64,000 bases of DNA, taken from the NCBI RefSeq assembly GCF_041200025.1, contig NZ_CP165628.1, positions 3,472,001 to 3,536,000 of the forward strand, in the 5' to 3' direction. Under the pieces are notes generated by a model. It saw only the letters and a program-made list of their open reading frames with translations, searched no databases and was not told where the DNA came from. Both the position numbers and the translations under genes were made by a program. The first letter of the stretch is position 1. Each line of letters opens with the position of its first letter. The DNA is from Rouxiella sp. WC2420. Its GTDB lineage: Bacteria; Pseudomonadota; Gammaproteobacteria; Enterobacterales; Enterobacteriaceae. Shown piece by piece: positions 8,256-18,212 of this stretch.

Positions 8256-9647
8256 ATGAATCTTCCGCTGGTATTAAACGTGGTGGTTTTTGTTGCCCTC
8301 CTTTTGCTGTTGGCTAAATCAAGCCGTTCGCAATGGAGTTTGGCAAAGAAGGTTCTCGTAGGCCTGTTGGTCGGCGTAGTCTTCGGTCTGGCATTACAGC
8401 TAATCTATGGTCCCGACAGCGCTGTTTTGAAGAACTCTATCCCGTGGTTCAATATTGTTGGTAACGGCTATGTCCAGCTATTGCAAATGATTGTGATGCC
8501 GCTGGTGTTTGTGTCAATTCTTAGCGCCGTTGCTCGTCTGCATAATGCGTCTTCATTGGGTAAAATCAGTTTCCTGACGATTGGTACACTGCTGTTTACC
8601 ACGCTGATTGCCGCTTTAGTGGGTGTATTCGTGACCAAACTGTTCGGCCTGACGGCTGAAGGACTGGTACAAGGCACCCAGGAAACCGCGCGTCTGGCGG
8701 CTCTGCAAACCAACTACGTGGGCAAAGTTGCCGATTTGACCGTACCGCAAATGGTGCTGTCATTTATTCCGAAAAATCCGTTTGCAGATTTGACCGGCGC
8801 AAGCCCGACGTCGATCATTAGCGTGGTGATTTTCTCTGCTTTTGTGGGCGTAGCGGCGCTGCAGCTGGTGAAGGATGACGCCGAAAAAGGACCTAAAGTT
8901 CTGGCCTTTATCGAGATTATGCAATCTTGGGTGATGAAGCTGGTACGCCTGGTCATGAAGTTAACCCCTTACGGCGTGATGGCGCTGATGACCAAAGTGG
9001 TTGCTGGTTCGAATATCCACGACATCATCAAGCTGGGCAGTTTCGTTGTGGCGTCATACCTCGGACTGGCGATTATGTTTGCGGTTCACGCCCTGCTGCT
9101 GTCGTTTACCGGTGTGAATCCTGCCAAGTTCTTCCGCAAGGTTTGGCCGGTGTTGTCTTTTGCCTTCACCAGCCGTTCCAGCGCGGCCACTATCCCGCTA
9201 AGCGTAGAAGCGCAAACTCGTCGTTTAGGTATTCCTGAATCAATCGCAAGTTTCGCGGCTTCGTTTGGCGCCACCATCGGCCAAAACGGCTGTGCCGGTC
9301 TTTATCCGACCATGCTGGCGGTAATGGTTGCTCCTACCGTGGGCATCAATCCGTTTGAGCCAATGTGGATTGCAACGCTGGTTGGCATTGTCACTCTTAG
9401 CTCTGCTGGCGTGGCAGGCGTAGGCGGCGGTGCAACCTTTGCTGCGCTGATTGTTCTGCCCGCCATGGGTCTACCGGTTACGCTGGTCGCGTTGCTGATT
9501 TCCATCGAACCCTTGATCGACATGGGGCGCACCGCGCTAAACGTTAGCGGTTCAATGACCGCTGGCACTATTACCAGTCAACTGCTTAAACTCACCGATA
9601 AAAAAGTGATGGATGAAGAAGAGCACGCCGAACTGGCACACCGCTAA
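8256..9647 (+). CDS. tcyP: L-cystine:cation symporter (DAACS family)
   Basis: A 463-residue inner-membrane importer of L-cystine, the same length as E. coli TcyP (YdjN). Signature stretches include [54 protein letters not shown] and the C-terminal [16 protein letters not shown] of dicarboxylate/amino-acid:cation symporters. The ATG at 8256 is chosen because GGAG sits 8 nt before it and the protein then starts MNLPL, like E. coli; an in-frame TTG two codons earlier is less suited. A terminator follows. Confidence 0.97.
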   Translation: MNLPLVLNVVVFVALLLLLAKSSRSQWSLAKKVLVGLLVGVVFGLALQLIYGPDSAVLKNSIPWFNIVGNGYVQLLQMIVMPLVFVSILSAVARLHNASSLGKISFLTIGTLLFTTLIAALVGVFVTKLFGLTAEGLVQGTQETARLAALQTNYVGKVADLTVPQMVLSFIPKNPFADLTGASPTSIISVVIFSAFVGVAALQLVKDDAEKGPKVLAFIEIMQSWVMKLVRLVMKLTPYGVMALMTKVVAGSNIHDIIKLGSFVVASYLGLAIMFAVHALLLSFTGVNPAKFFRKVWPVLSFAFTSRSSAATIPLSVEAQTRRLGIPESIASFAASFGATIGQNGCAGLYPTMLAVMVAPTVGINPFEPMWIATLVGIVTLSSAGVAGVGGGATFAALIVLPAMGLPVTLVALLISIEPLIDMGRTALNVSGSMTAGTITSQLLKLTDKKVMDEEEHAELAHR

Positions 9648-9670
9648 TATCATCCCCGGAAATGCAAAAA

Positions 9671-9700
9671 AGGCGAAGCTGATGGGCTTCGCCTTTCTTT
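9671..9700. terminator. Terminator between tcyP and kdgR
   Basis: Stem AGGCGAAGC / GCTTCGCCT (9671-9679, 9686-9694) is followed by TTCTTT on the plus strand and preceded by AAAAA, so it can act on both strands between the convergent genes. Confidence 0.9.
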
Positions 9701-9717
9701 ATATATCAAGCTGAAAG

Positions 9718-10509
9718 TCAGAACGGGTACTGATGAAAGCCCATCTGTTCGGAAATATTACGCGCGGCAGTGTGCAGCATCGCTACATAATCTTTCTTAC
9801 TTTCTTCAGAAAAACGAATAGTAGGGAAAGAAATACTCAGCCCGGCAATCACTACGCCAAAACGGTCAAAAACCGGAACGGCGATACAGCGCAATCCTTG
9901 CTCTTGCTCTTCAATATCCTCGCCATAACCTTGCTCGCGGACTTTCTCCAACACTTTGACCAGGCTCGGCGCATCGGCAATAGTATTATCGGTGCTGCGT
10001 GTGAACTGAATCCCGGCTAACAGTGCCTCAACATCATTATGTTCACCCCATGCCAGCAGGACCTTGCCAATTGCAGTGCTGTGCAATGGATTACGGCGAC
10101 CAATGCGCGAATGCATGCGCAGGTTATACATCGAGTCAATTTTATGGATGTAAACAATGCCGTCTTCGTCCAACGCGCCAAGGTGAATGGTCTCGCGCGT
10201 TAAACGCGAAATCTCACGCATCTGAATATCGGCGCTGCGGATCAGATCGACGTTTTGCAACGCCTTGGCACCCAGCTCAAACAGTTTCAGCGTCAGGGTA
10301 TACTTCTCTGACTCCCCTTCCTGATCGACATAACCTAATGACTTCATCGTCTGCAGGAAACGATAAACAGTGCTTTTCGACATCATTACGCGCTGCGAAA
10401 GCTCGGTGATGCCTATCTCGCGCTCGTCGCCCAAAGCCTGCAAAATACCAAACACTTTCAACACCGATGAGACAGAATCGGGCTGCTTATCAAGGTCTGC
10501 GATAGCCAT
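9718..10509 (-). CDS. kdgR: IclR-family repressor KdgR
   Basis: Represses genes for pectin/uronate and 2-keto-3-deoxygluconate breakdown; 2-keto-3-deoxygluconate is the inducer in relatives. The protein has 263 residues as in E. coli and is nearly identical over the winged helix (about residues 18-75, GITELSQRVMMSKSTVYRFL) and the IclR effector domain (GLRCIAVPVFDRFGVVIAGL). An in-frame ATG five codons upstream (10524) exists; MAIADLDKQPDSVSS matches the E. coli start better. A perfect KdgR box lies before kduI, and a weaker match lies upstream of this gene. Confidence 0.96.
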   Translation of the reverse strand: MAIADLDKQPDSVSSVLKVFGILQALGDEREIGITELSQRVMMSKSTVYRFLQTMKSLGYVDQEGESEKYTLTLKLFELGAKALQNVDLIRSADIQMREISRLTRETIHLGALDEDGIVYIHKIDSMYNLRMHSRIGRRNPLHSTAIGKVLLAWGEHNDVEALLAGIQFTRSTDNTIADAPSLVKVLEKVREQGYGEDIEEQEQGLRCIAVPVFDRFGVVIAGLSISFPTIRFSEESKKDYVAMLHTAARNISEQMGFHQYPF

Positions 10510-10584
10510 AGTTTTACCTGTCATGAGATTGTTTTATGCATTATTTCATAAATAATGGGCAGATACTTTTTTTGTTTCATAAAA

Positions 10585-10603
10585 AATGGAACAGCATTTC
10601 TAT
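10585..10603. promoter_or_regulatory. Weak KdgR-like site upstream of kdgR
   Basis: AATGGAACAGCATTTCTAT matches the KdgR consensus at 16 of 19 positions and lies 76 bp before the kdgR start, in an AT-rich divergent region shared with yebQ. Autoregulation is possible but the match is imperfect. Confidence 0.3.
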
Positions 10604-10752
10604 GAGAATGAACCATGCAAAAGGGGTTTGTGATAAAAATGTTAACTCCTGTTACAATTAATTAAGTTGTTACACGCCGCCGCGCTTCAGACGCAGACTA
10701 GTTAGCGTGATAATATTACCCACTCTTATAAGCACAATGCTGACAATCAAAC

Positions 10753-12135
10753 ATGACAACCACGGTTATTGACGGACTTCCTATACCTCAACGCTATGGG
10801 GCAATCCTTACTATTGCATTGGGGATCACTGTTTCGGTGCTCGACGGGGCCATTGCAAATGTGGCGCTTCCCACGATTGCACAAGATCTTCACGCTAGCC
10901 CTGCTTCCTCGATTTGGATAGTCAACGCCTACCAATTGGCGATTACCATTTCGCTGCTTTCGCTTTCATCACTGGGCGAGATATTCGGTTATCGCCGTAT
11001 CTATATGATTGGGCTGGTGCTATTTAGTTTTACCTCTTTGGCCTGCGCGATGTCTGACTCACTGATGACGCTAACGGTGGCGAGGGTATTACAGGGGTTT
11101 GGTGCGGCTTGTATCATGAGCGTCAATGTAGCGCTGGTGAGAATCATTTATCCACAACGCTTTCTCGGACGCGGAATGGGCATCAACGCGCTGATTGTGG
11201 CCGTGTCTTCTGCTGCCGGCCCTACTGTCGCCGCGGCTATCCTTTCTTTCGCCAACTGGCCATGGCTGTTCGCAATCAACCTGCCAATCGGCCTGATTGC
11301 CTTTTGTATGGGCCTGAAGTTTTTGCCGGGCAATAGTTCGAAAGCCATTGGCCGCAAATTCGATTTTATCAGCAGCATGATGAATGCCCTGACTTTCGGG
11401 CTGTTAATCAGCGCAATAAGTGGCTATGCACAAGGCCTTGATCACCGGCTGATCCTTGGCGAGGTGGTTGCCTTGGTAGTTATCGGCTGGTTCTTTATTC
11501 GTCGTCAGCTAACCAAAAGCTCGCCGCTGCTGCCGGTCGACTTGCTGCGTATTCCGATTTTCACTATGTCTATCTGCACCTCAATGTGTTCTTTTGCAGC
11601 GCAAATGCTGGCATTCGTTTCGCTGCCATTCTTTTTGCAAAACACTCTGGGGCTAGACGCGGTTTCCACGGGTCTCTTGCTGACGCCATGGCCGCTGGCG
11701 ACCATGGTGATGGCACCTATTTCCGGGCGTTTAGTTGAGCGTTTCCATCCGGGAATTCTGGGCGGCGTAGGACTGGTCGTTTTCTCAATCGGCCTGTATT
11801 CTCTGGCCTTGCTGCCTGAACACCCTTCTCATCTGAATATTATCTGGCGGATGATAGTGTGCGGAGCGGGCTTTGGCCTGTTTCAGTCGCCTAATAACCA
11901 CACCATTGTTTCTTCTGCCCCGCGCAGCCGCAGCGGCGGTGCCAGCGGGATGCTTGGTACTGCCAGACTGTTGGGACAAACTACCGGTGCAGCCATGGTT
12001 GCGCTGATGTTTAACCTGTTTAGCGCCAGCGGGACACACGCCTCGCTAATCCTGGCCGGTACGTTGGCGTTGGCCGGTGCGGTTGTCAGCATGCTGCGGA
12101 TGACACAAAAACTGGTCGAACAGCAAAAAGCTTAA
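10753..12135 (+). CDS. yebQ: MFS transporter, DHA2-like (YebQ)
   Basis: A 460-residue inner-membrane drug:proton antiporter-type permease with about 14 hydrophobic segments. MFS motif A-like LGEIFGYRRIYMIG and motif C-like AAGPTVAAAILSFANWPWLF are visible, as in DHA2 exporters. The kdgR/yebQ/htpX neighbourhood and the length match E. coli YebQ, whose substrate is not established. Divergent from kdgR. The ribosome site is weak. Confidence 0.92.
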   Translation: MTTTVIDGLPIPQRYGAILTIALGITVSVLDGAIANVALPTIAQDLHASPASSIWIVNAYQLAITISLLSLSSLGEIFGYRRIYMIGLVLFSFTSLACAMSDSLMTLTVARVLQGFGAACIMSVNVALVRIIYPQRFLGRGMGINALIVAVSSAAGPTVAAAILSFANWPWLFAINLPIGLIAFCMGLKFLPGNSSKAIGRKFDFISSMMNALTFGLLISAISGYAQGLDHRLILGEVVALVVIGWFFIRRQLTKSSPLLPVDLLRIPIFTMSICTSMCSFAAQMLAFVSLPFFLQNTLGLDAVSTGLLLTPWPLATMVMAPISGRLVERFHPGILGGVGLVVFSIGLYSLALLPEHPSHLNIIWRMIVCGAGFGLFQSPNNHTIVSSAPRSRSGGASGMLGTARLLGQTTGAAMVALMFNLFSASGTHASLILAGTLALAGAVVSMLRMTQKLVEQQKA

Positions 12136-12159
12136 TTTTCGTTTGATAGTCAGCAGCAA

Positions 12160-12188
12160 AAAGGCCCGGCAATCAATGCCGGGCCTTT
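12160..12188. terminator. Bidirectional terminator between yebQ and htpX
   Basis: An 11-bp stem AAAGGCCCGGC / GCCGGGCCTTT with A and T runs outside lies between the convergent genes. Confidence 0.9.
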
Positions 12189-12205
12189 GTAATTTTAAAC
12201 AGCGA

Positions 12206-13087
12206 TTATTTAATGTATTCCCCACTACGCAGTGCTTCAATGCGTTTATCAAGCGGCGGGTGTGACATAAACAGTTCGCTAAAGGTTTTAGATTTACCGT
12301 TAATGCACAGGGCCATCATACTGCCCGCTTCCTGCGGTTCATGACTGGTTTTCAGTCGTTGCAACGCGGCGATCATCTTCTCGCGTCCGACCAACTTGGC
12401 AGAACCGGCATCAGCGTAAAACTCGCGATGACGAGAGAACCACATAGTGATGATACTGGCAACAATACCGAACACCAGTTCAAGCACCATTGAAACTGCA
12501 AAATAAACCAGCGGATTACCGTTGCTGTTGTTTTCGCCTTCACGATCGCCAGACATAAAACCGGCGGCGATCTGCGCGAGAATACGTGAAATAAAGATCA
12601 CAAAGGTGTTCACAATACCCTGAATCAGGGTCATGGTCACCATATCCCCGTTGGAAATGTGGCTGATTTCGTGGGCGATAACGGCTTCTGCCTCGTCCTG
12701 ACTCATGCTTTGCAAAAGGCCGGTGCTGACCGCAACCAGTGACGCATCGCGGCGCGCGCCGGTGGCAAAGGCGTTAATGTCGGGAGCATGATAAATCGCA
12801 ACCTGCGGCATCTTGATCCCTGCCTGCTGGGACTGGCGGCTTACTACATTCATCAACCAGCGTTCGGTTTCGTTACGCGGCTGCTCAATCACTTCCCCAC
12901 CTACCGAGCGCAACGCCATCCATTTTGACATCAGCAAAGAAACAAACGCACCACCAAAGCCGAAAAGACCAGCCATGATCATCAGCCCCATTACGCTGCT
13001 AGAACGAATGCCTGTCAGGCTGAGTACCAGCCCGAAAACCACCATGACTGCCAGGTTAGTCATCAGGAACAACGCTATACGCATCAT
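12206..13087 (-). CDS. htpX: Membrane-bound zinc metalloprotease HtpX
   Basis: An M48 family protease of the inner membrane that takes part in quality control of membrane proteins alongside FtsH. The 293 residues match E. coli HtpX almost throughout. Two N-terminal membrane segments (about 5-25 and 34-54) precede the zinc motif HEISH (residues 139-143); the third ligand is the Glu in [16 protein letters not shown] sigma-32-like promoter lies about 80 bp upstream (13164-13190), in line with its heat-shock class. Convergent with yebQ. Confidence 0.98.
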   Translation of the reverse strand: MMRIALFLMTNLAVMVVFGLVLSLTGIRSSSVMGLMIMAGLFGFGGAFVSLLMSKWMALRSVGGEVIEQPRNETERWLMNVVSRQSQQAGIKMPQVAIYHAPDINAFATGARRDASLVAVSTGLLQSMSQDEAEAVIAHEISHISNGDMVTMTLIQGIVNTFVIFISRILAQIAAGFMSGDREGENNSNGNPLVYFAVSMVLELVFGIVASIITMWFSRHREFYADAGSAKLVGREKMIAALQRLKTSHEPQEAGSMMALCINGKSKTFSELFMSHPPLDKRIEALRSGEYIK

Positions 13088-13163
13088 AAAATTAATACTT
13101 CCTCATTGTTGTTTTCGTTGTCGAACAGATTATCCCGAGATTCAAACAGCGGGATACCTTGAT

Positions 13164-13190
13164 CCTATGGGCTTTCCCACAGGATTCAAG
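13164..13190 (-). promoter_or_regulatory. Sigma-32-like promoter of htpX
   Basis: On the minus strand CTTGAA is followed after 13 nt by CCCATA, resembling the sigma-32 elements CTTGAA and CCCATNT. It is about 80 bp before the htpX ATG. The remaining 13191-13398 shows no gene. Confidence 0.5.
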
Positions 13191-13398
13191 TGTCAGGACA
13201 TGGTAGAGGTCGTAATTCACAATACTTTACATTTTGAAGCTTTTTGTAGATAACACCAGACTATTGCAAGCTGCTTCTAGGGCCAGAATTTAAAAATGAA
13301 CTGATTATACAAATCTCTGCCAATGGAGTTTAACGGCATCGCCTGGTTAACTATATCTGAAGCTTCATAAAGAGGATGAGAAGGATCCCATCCAAAGC

Positions 13399-14321
13399 CT
13401 ATACCGTATTATTCTGAAAAAAATGTAATAAAAAAGTGTTTAATCGAGGTTCTGGAAATTTAGCCTGATAAATGCGTTCAAAATTCTCTACCACCATTTT
13501 CCTTTGATAGCCATTGGCTTTGTTCGTGAAACTTTTTAACAACTGTATAAAGCAGTCTTGTATGTCGTCAATATGATTGCCACCGCTAAGGTGATAGTTA
13601 ACTAGATTTCCCAGCCGCCTGAATACGGCTTCTTTCGCCAGAGAAGTCGGCAATTCACCTGTACCTAAACTAATTTTAGCGCGAATACGAGAATCGTCTG
13701 TAGCAGCAGCCATGGCTAACGAACGCAAAGACTGCGGCTGCTGCCCCGGCACCGAGAATGCTAAACGGGGTTCGGCATGCGCTACGCCAACTCCCGCCTG
13801 GCGACTCGCCCCGACATCGGCGACGCTGCTCGCCAGCGCCCTTGTCTTTAGCGCGGAACGAAATCCCTGCACCGCCGCCGCCGTACTCATGCCTAATGAA
13901 ACTACGCCCAAAGCCATCGAGGTCCATCCAAGAATCGCCGAGGCTTGCGGATGTTGATCCTCCAGTGACGCACTGGCAATACTCGCCACATCAGCAGCCA
14001 GTGCCAAACCGGCGATCACGCAGGTGCTGGCTGCCATAGAGGACCCCATCGTAAATGGAATGAGTGTTATCGCCAATGTACTGGTAACAATACCTACTAT
14101 CGATTGCCAGCCCATGTGCCCCGAAGGATCGCTGCGATTAATCGGGTCGCCGTCACAATAAGCGTAGGGGTTAATCCTCCCTCACCAAATGGACTCCAGC
14201 TATCAGGAGAGTTAAAACGCATTAATATCGGATTATAAGCCCGATAACCATTGCCAAGATGCGCTGCCTCGCTGATGAGGTCACGCCGTTCGCCGTTAAA
14301 TCCTAGAGTTGAATTATTCAT
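13399..14321 (-). pseudogene. Short RHS-core protein with variable C-terminus, broken by a frameshift
   Basis: A strong ribosome site (AGGAAGGA) precedes ATG 14321. The first frame gives an RHS-associated core start (LGFNGERRDL, LGNGYRAYNPILMRFNSPDS, SPFGEGG). One base is missing in the G-rich GAGGGAGGATT near 14175-14183; the core then continues in another frame as INPYAYCDGDPINRSDPSGH, followed by an Ala-rich hydrophobic stretch and a C-terminal domain of about 110 residues I do not recognise. Restored, it would be about 307 residues, similar to the compact orphan RHS proteins of other gamma-proteobacteria. These are thought to be toxin-tip carriers or relics of larger Rhs genes. No immunity gene is evident beside it. 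A sequencing error cannot be excluded. Confidence 0.8.
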
Positions 14322-14512
14322 GGTTCCTTCCTGATAATTGATGCCATTGAGTTGCCAGATGTATTAGCAGCATCACCAAAATAGAAGAAATCATTAATCA
14401 TCATAAAAATCAGCAAAACGCGGGAATGAGGTAACGATCAAAAATTAGGGTTTGGGATTGGGTTATTTTGAACCAGAAATAGGCATCGTTATTTAGGACC
14501 CATCACAGCCAT

Positions 14513-14545
14513 AAAAAAAGGGCCACCTCCAAGAGGCAGCCCTTT
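14513..14545 (-). terminator. Terminator after prc
   Basis: An imperfect stem built from AAAGGGC...CCTC / GAGG...GCCCTTT, followed on the minus strand by seven T residues, lies 27 bp past the prc stop. Confidence 0.85.
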
Positions 14546-14571
14546 ATTCTTATTACACGGTAACAGCAGAC

Positions 14572-16623
14572 TTATTTAGACTGGCTGTCCTGTGTTTTTT
14601 CAAGCTTCGACAGGTCGACAGCAATATTATCAGCCTCATCCAGATAAGGATCTGGAGCTACATAATCTTTCGGCAAATCGTCGAGAGACTTGATTGGCTT
14701 CTTGCCTTCACGTTTAAAACGCTCGTTCAGACGAGTCAGACGCGTAGCATCATCTTCTTTGTCTTCTTTGTCACGCTGAGCGTAATTCAAAGAAACCACG
14801 TTCTGCTTGTCTTTATTGGCTTTAAACTTGGCAATATCCTGCTCGATGTACTGGAACTCTGGATCCTGCGCGATGCGTGCATCGTGCTCTTTCAGCAGTT
14901 CAGGGACCAACGGCGCAAGATCACCCGTCTTGGTATAGGTCGCAGCTTTGATGCTGTCCCAAGGCATGGCGTTATCTTCAAATCGTTCGCCCACGTCATT
15001 GTCGATCATACCGGTTGGCATAACGATATCTGGCGTGACACCTTTACGCTGCGTGCTACCACCATTGATTCGATAGAATTTCTGGATAGTGTATTGCACA
15101 GAGCCCAGCGCTGGCCATTCAGGACGCAGCATCTGATCGTAAATACGATTCAGAGAACGATATTGCTGAACGGTACCTTTACCGAAGGTCGGTTCACCGA
15201 CAATCAGAGCGCGGCCGTAATCCTGCATCGCAGCAGCAAAGATTTCAGAAGCAGAAGCGCTGTAACGGTCGACCAGCACTACCAGCGGACCTTTATAGTA
15301 CTCAACGCCGTCGTTATCGCTGTCTTGACGAATACGACCGTTGTTATCACGAACCTGCACTACCGGGCCGCTTGGAATGAACAGGCCAGAAAGTGAAACT
15401 GCCTCGGTCAGAGCGCCGCCGCCGTTTGTACGCAGGTCGATAACCAGGCTGTTGACGTTCTGCTTGGCCATTTTTTGCAGCTGGACTTTCACGTCATCGG
15501 TCAGACCGACGTAGAAGCCTGGAATGTCCATCACGGCAACTTTTTCATTGCCGACTTTCTTGATGGTCATTTTAACGGCACGGTCTTCAAGACGGATTTT
15601 CTCACGCGTTAAGGTGATAGTCCGAGTCTTGGTACCCTTGCCCGCCGGCAACACTTCCAGACGAACCTTGCTGCCTTTTGGACCTTTGATTAAAGCAACG
15701 ACGTCATCAAGACGCCAACCGATCACATCGACAATCGGTTTACCTGTCTGGCCAACGCCGACAATACGGTCACCGACAGCAATAGTTTTGCTCTTGGCCG
15801 CCGGGCCGCCTGCTACCATCGAGTTGATTACGGTATAGTCATCGTCGCCCTGCAGAACCGCACCAATACCTTCCAGAGAAAGGCTCATTTCGGTGTTGAA
15901 CTGATCGGTGCTGCGCGGAGACAAATAGTTGGTATGGGGATCGATTTCGTGCGCAAACGCGTTCATGATCAGCTGGAAGACGTCTTCGCTGTTGCTTTGC
16001 GTCAGACGCTTCATTGCGAAACGATAGCGTTTACCGAGAATATCGCGAATTTCCTGATCGTTTTTACCGGTCAGCTTCAGGTTCAGTTCGTCATATTTGA
16101 CTTTCTGGTCCCAAAGCTCATCAAGCTCGGTGGAGTCTTTCGGCCACGGAGCCTTGGTGCGATCGAGGGTAATTGAATCATTACCGGTGAAATTCATTGG
16201 CCGCTCAAGCACGGACAAAGCATATTCGTAGCGTTCGAAACGACGTTTCTGCGCCAGATTATACAAAGCGTAAGGCGTGACCAATTGACCGGATTTCAAC
16301 TCTTCACCCAAGGTGCCGCGTTTATCGGCAAACTGGGCGACATCGGAAGCCATAAGCACGTTATGACCGTTGTCGAGCATGTTCAGGTAACGATCGAAAA
16401 TTTTACCTGAGAAGTCCGCATTAAGATCGAATTGACGATAGTGCGAACGGGTGAAGCGTGCAGTTACACGCTCACTAACCGTTGCGTCTTGAGGCTCTTG
16501 TGCTAATTGCGGGAGCTGACTGATAGTGACCGGTGCACTGTCATTCGCAAAGCTGGTGTTAACCAGACCTGTTCCCGTAAGTAGCAGACCCGCAATTACG
16601 CTTAATCTGACAAATTTGTTCAT
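14572..16623 (-). CDS. prc: Carboxy-terminal (tail-specific) processing protease Prc
   Basis: A periplasmic S41 protease that trims C-termini of exported proteins such as PBP3 and degrades tagged substrates and MepS together with NlpI. The 683 residues match the E. coli length. A Sec signal peptide (about 1-26) is followed by the N-terminal helical domain, a PDZ domain (about 240-320, GIGAVLQGDDDY) and the catalytic core with Ser in VDRYSASASEIFAAAMQDYG and the Lys dyad partner in GEPTFGKGTVQQ. It follows proQ by 19 bp on the same strand, as in E. coli. Confidence 0.98.
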   Translation of the reverse strand: MNKFVRLSVIAGLLLTGTGLVNTSFANDSAPVTISQLPQLAQEPQDATVSERVTARFTRSHYRQFDLNADFSGKIFDRYLNMLDNGHNVLMASDVAQFADKRGTLGEELKSGQLVTPYALYNLAQKRRFERYEYALSVLERPMNFTGNDSITLDRTKAPWPKDSTELDELWDQKVKYDELNLKLTGKNDQEIRDILGKRYRFAMKRLTQSNSEDVFQLIMNAFAHEIDPHTNYLSPRSTDQFNTEMSLSLEGIGAVLQGDDDYTVINSMVAGGPAAKSKTIAVGDRIVGVGQTGKPIVDVIGWRLDDVVALIKGPKGSKVRLEVLPAGKGTKTRTITLTREKIRLEDRAVKMTIKKVGNEKVAVMDIPGFYVGLTDDVKVQLQKMAKQNVNSLVIDLRTNGGGALTEAVSLSGLFIPSGPVVQVRDNNGRIRQDSDNDGVEYYKGPLVVLVDRYSASASEIFAAAMQDYGRALIVGEPTFGKGTVQQYRSLNRIYDQMLRPEWPALGSVQYTIQKFYRINGGSTQRKGVTPDIVMPTGMIDNDVGERFEDNAMPWDSIKAATYTKTGDLAPLVPELLKEHDARIAQDPEFQYIEQDIAKFKANKDKQNVVSLNYAQRDKEDKEDDATRLTRLNERFKREGKKPIKSLDDLPKDYVAPDPYLDEADNIAVDLSKLEKTQDSQSK

Positions 16624-16642
16624 GCCTGAGTTGGCCTCCGTA

Positions 16643-17332
16643 TCAGAACTGCAAGTGTTCTGCGCGTACGATCATCGCCAGACCCGAAGAGAGCTGCACA
16701 CGAACGCCGTCTTTTGCAATTTCCAAAACGGTAGCGTCCATAGCACTCTTACCTGCTCTGACTTTGATTTCCTGACCAATTTGCAGTTTTGTGATATCTG
16801 TAACTGGCACCTGACGCGGTTGGCTCACTTCACGTACTGGACGTGGAGTGCGCGGTTTGCGATTTTCTTGACCAGAAACAGCGGCAGGCGCATTTTCACG
16901 ACGCGGAGCAGGTTTTTTTGCTGCCGGACGTGGGCGACGCGGCTCGGCATTTTCACCGTTGGCTTCGCGACGCTTGGCCTGTTGCTCGGCACGTTGTGCC
17001 TGAACGCGGGCTTTTGCTTCTTCCAATTGTTTACGGGCGTGCTCGACGTGCTGTTCTTCGAGAACACCACAAGCATTGCCGTCAAGGTCAACGCGTTGAG
17101 CGCCAACTTTAACGCCATACAGATAACGCCAACTTGAGGTATACAGACGCAGAGCAGAGCGCAATTGTGTCTTGCTCAAATTCTCTTCACCCTGAACGCG
17201 CTCTACCAGATCCTGAAAGATACCGATCTTTAATGGGCGCGCTTCACCTTCGGCGCTGAAGCAAAGCGGGAAACGCTCTGCCAAAAAGGCGATGACTTCT
17301 TTACTACTGTTCAACTTAGGTTGATTTTCCAT
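16643..17332 (-). CDS. proQ: RNA chaperone ProQ
   Basis: A 229-residue RNA-binding chaperone that stabilises many small RNAs and mRNA 3' ends. The N-terminal FinO-like domain (about 1-120, with [19 protein letters not shown] and [15 protein letters not shown]) is joined by a long basic, Ala/Arg/Glu/Gln-rich linker to a C-terminal Tudor-like domain (about 175-229, [16 protein letters not shown]). It is upstream of and probably cotranscribed with prc. The linker has the low-complexity composition usual for ProQ. Confidence 0.98.
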   Translation of the reverse strand: MENQPKLNSSKEVIAFLAERFPLCFSAEGEARPLKIGIFQDLVERVQGEENLSKTQLRSALRLYTSSWRYLYGVKVGAQRVDLDGNACGVLEEQHVEHARKQLEEAKARVQAQRAEQQAKRREANGENAEPRRPRPAAKKPAPRRENAPAAVSGQENRKPRTPRPVREVSQPRQVPVTDITKLQIGQEIKVRAGKSAMDATVLEIAKDGVRVQLSSGLAMIVRAEHLQF

Positions 17333-17427
17333 GAAATTTCCTGATTACAACGGGTTTGCCAACCGGCGCAGGCATGAACAGGCGACATTATAATGACCCC
17401 GTCCGTAAATGCTACGTTATCCGTCGA

Positions 17428-17925
17428 TCAACTTGCGATCAAATTGACATATTTTGCAGCGTCACTGTTTTCCAGGTACTTACAAAGCCCGGCTACCAAT
17501 TCTGTTAGCCCCTGTTCATCCACTTCGTCGAAGCGTTGATAAATAGTGCTATCGATATCTAAAACACCTATTACCTGACCTGCAACGGTAATGGGCAAGA
17601 CAATTTCTGCGTTGCTGGCTGCGTCACAGGCAATGTGTCCCGGGAAGGCATGCACATCACCCACCCGCTGCACCGCGTTCTCGGCAACCGCCGTTCCGCA
17701 TACGCCTTTGCCAACCGGAATGCGCACACAGGCGATTTTGCCCTGAAACGGACCCAGTACCAGCGTGGAACTATCCATCAGATAAAATCCTGCCCAGTTG
17801 ACGCCCTCAAGACGCTCATAAAGCAAGGCACTGACGTTGGACAGTGTGGCAATAAAATTGTTTTCCCCGGCGATTAACGCGTTCAGGTCACGTTTTAATT
17901 CCGTGTAGAATGCTTCTTTAGTCAT
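17428..17925 (-). CDS. msrC: Free methionine-(R)-sulfoxide reductase
   Basis: A GAF-fold reductase of 165 residues that reduces free Met-R-sulfoxide in the cytoplasm with thioredoxin. The three cysteines of the catalytic mechanism are present at residues 66 (GKIACVRIP), 76 (GKGVCGTAV) and 100 (GHIACDAAS). Length and sequence match E. coli MsrC (YebR). It is divergent from letA over a 290-bp gap, in which I find no clear operator. Confidence 0.97.
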   Translation of the reverse strand: MTKEAFYTELKRDLNALIAGENNFIATLSNVSALLYERLEGVNWAGFYLMDSSTLVLGPFQGKIACVRIPVGKGVCGTAVAENAVQRVGDVHAFPGHIACDAASNAEIVLPITVAGQVIGVLDIDSTIYQRFDEVDEQGLTELVAGLCKYLENSDAAKYVNLIAS

Positions 17926-18212
17926 TTAGTAACCATTAGAACCTAAGGGTAGACCGCTATTTTGCATGCTTAGCCTCTATAAAATAAGCATTAAATGCGT
18001 ATCTCGACAAGGTTAATCCTGTGTGACTTCAAAAAGACTGGCCTACAATATATGTTTCGCCAGAGACAAATGGTTGTTCTGACGTTTGCATGATACGTTA
18101 TTTTGTCTAAAAATCCTGACCTTCTTGGCCTTTAAGAGCCCAGATAATTAAAATGTCCGGTATTTGATACAATCAGTCACGATTTCTACAGGTCATTTTG
18201 CTTACAGGTCCT

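Noticed and set aside
13399-14115. Independent gene starting at ATG 14115
   Set aside because: The frame upstream of this ATG still encodes RHS core residues back to about 14175, so it is the continuation of the frameshifted RHS gene.
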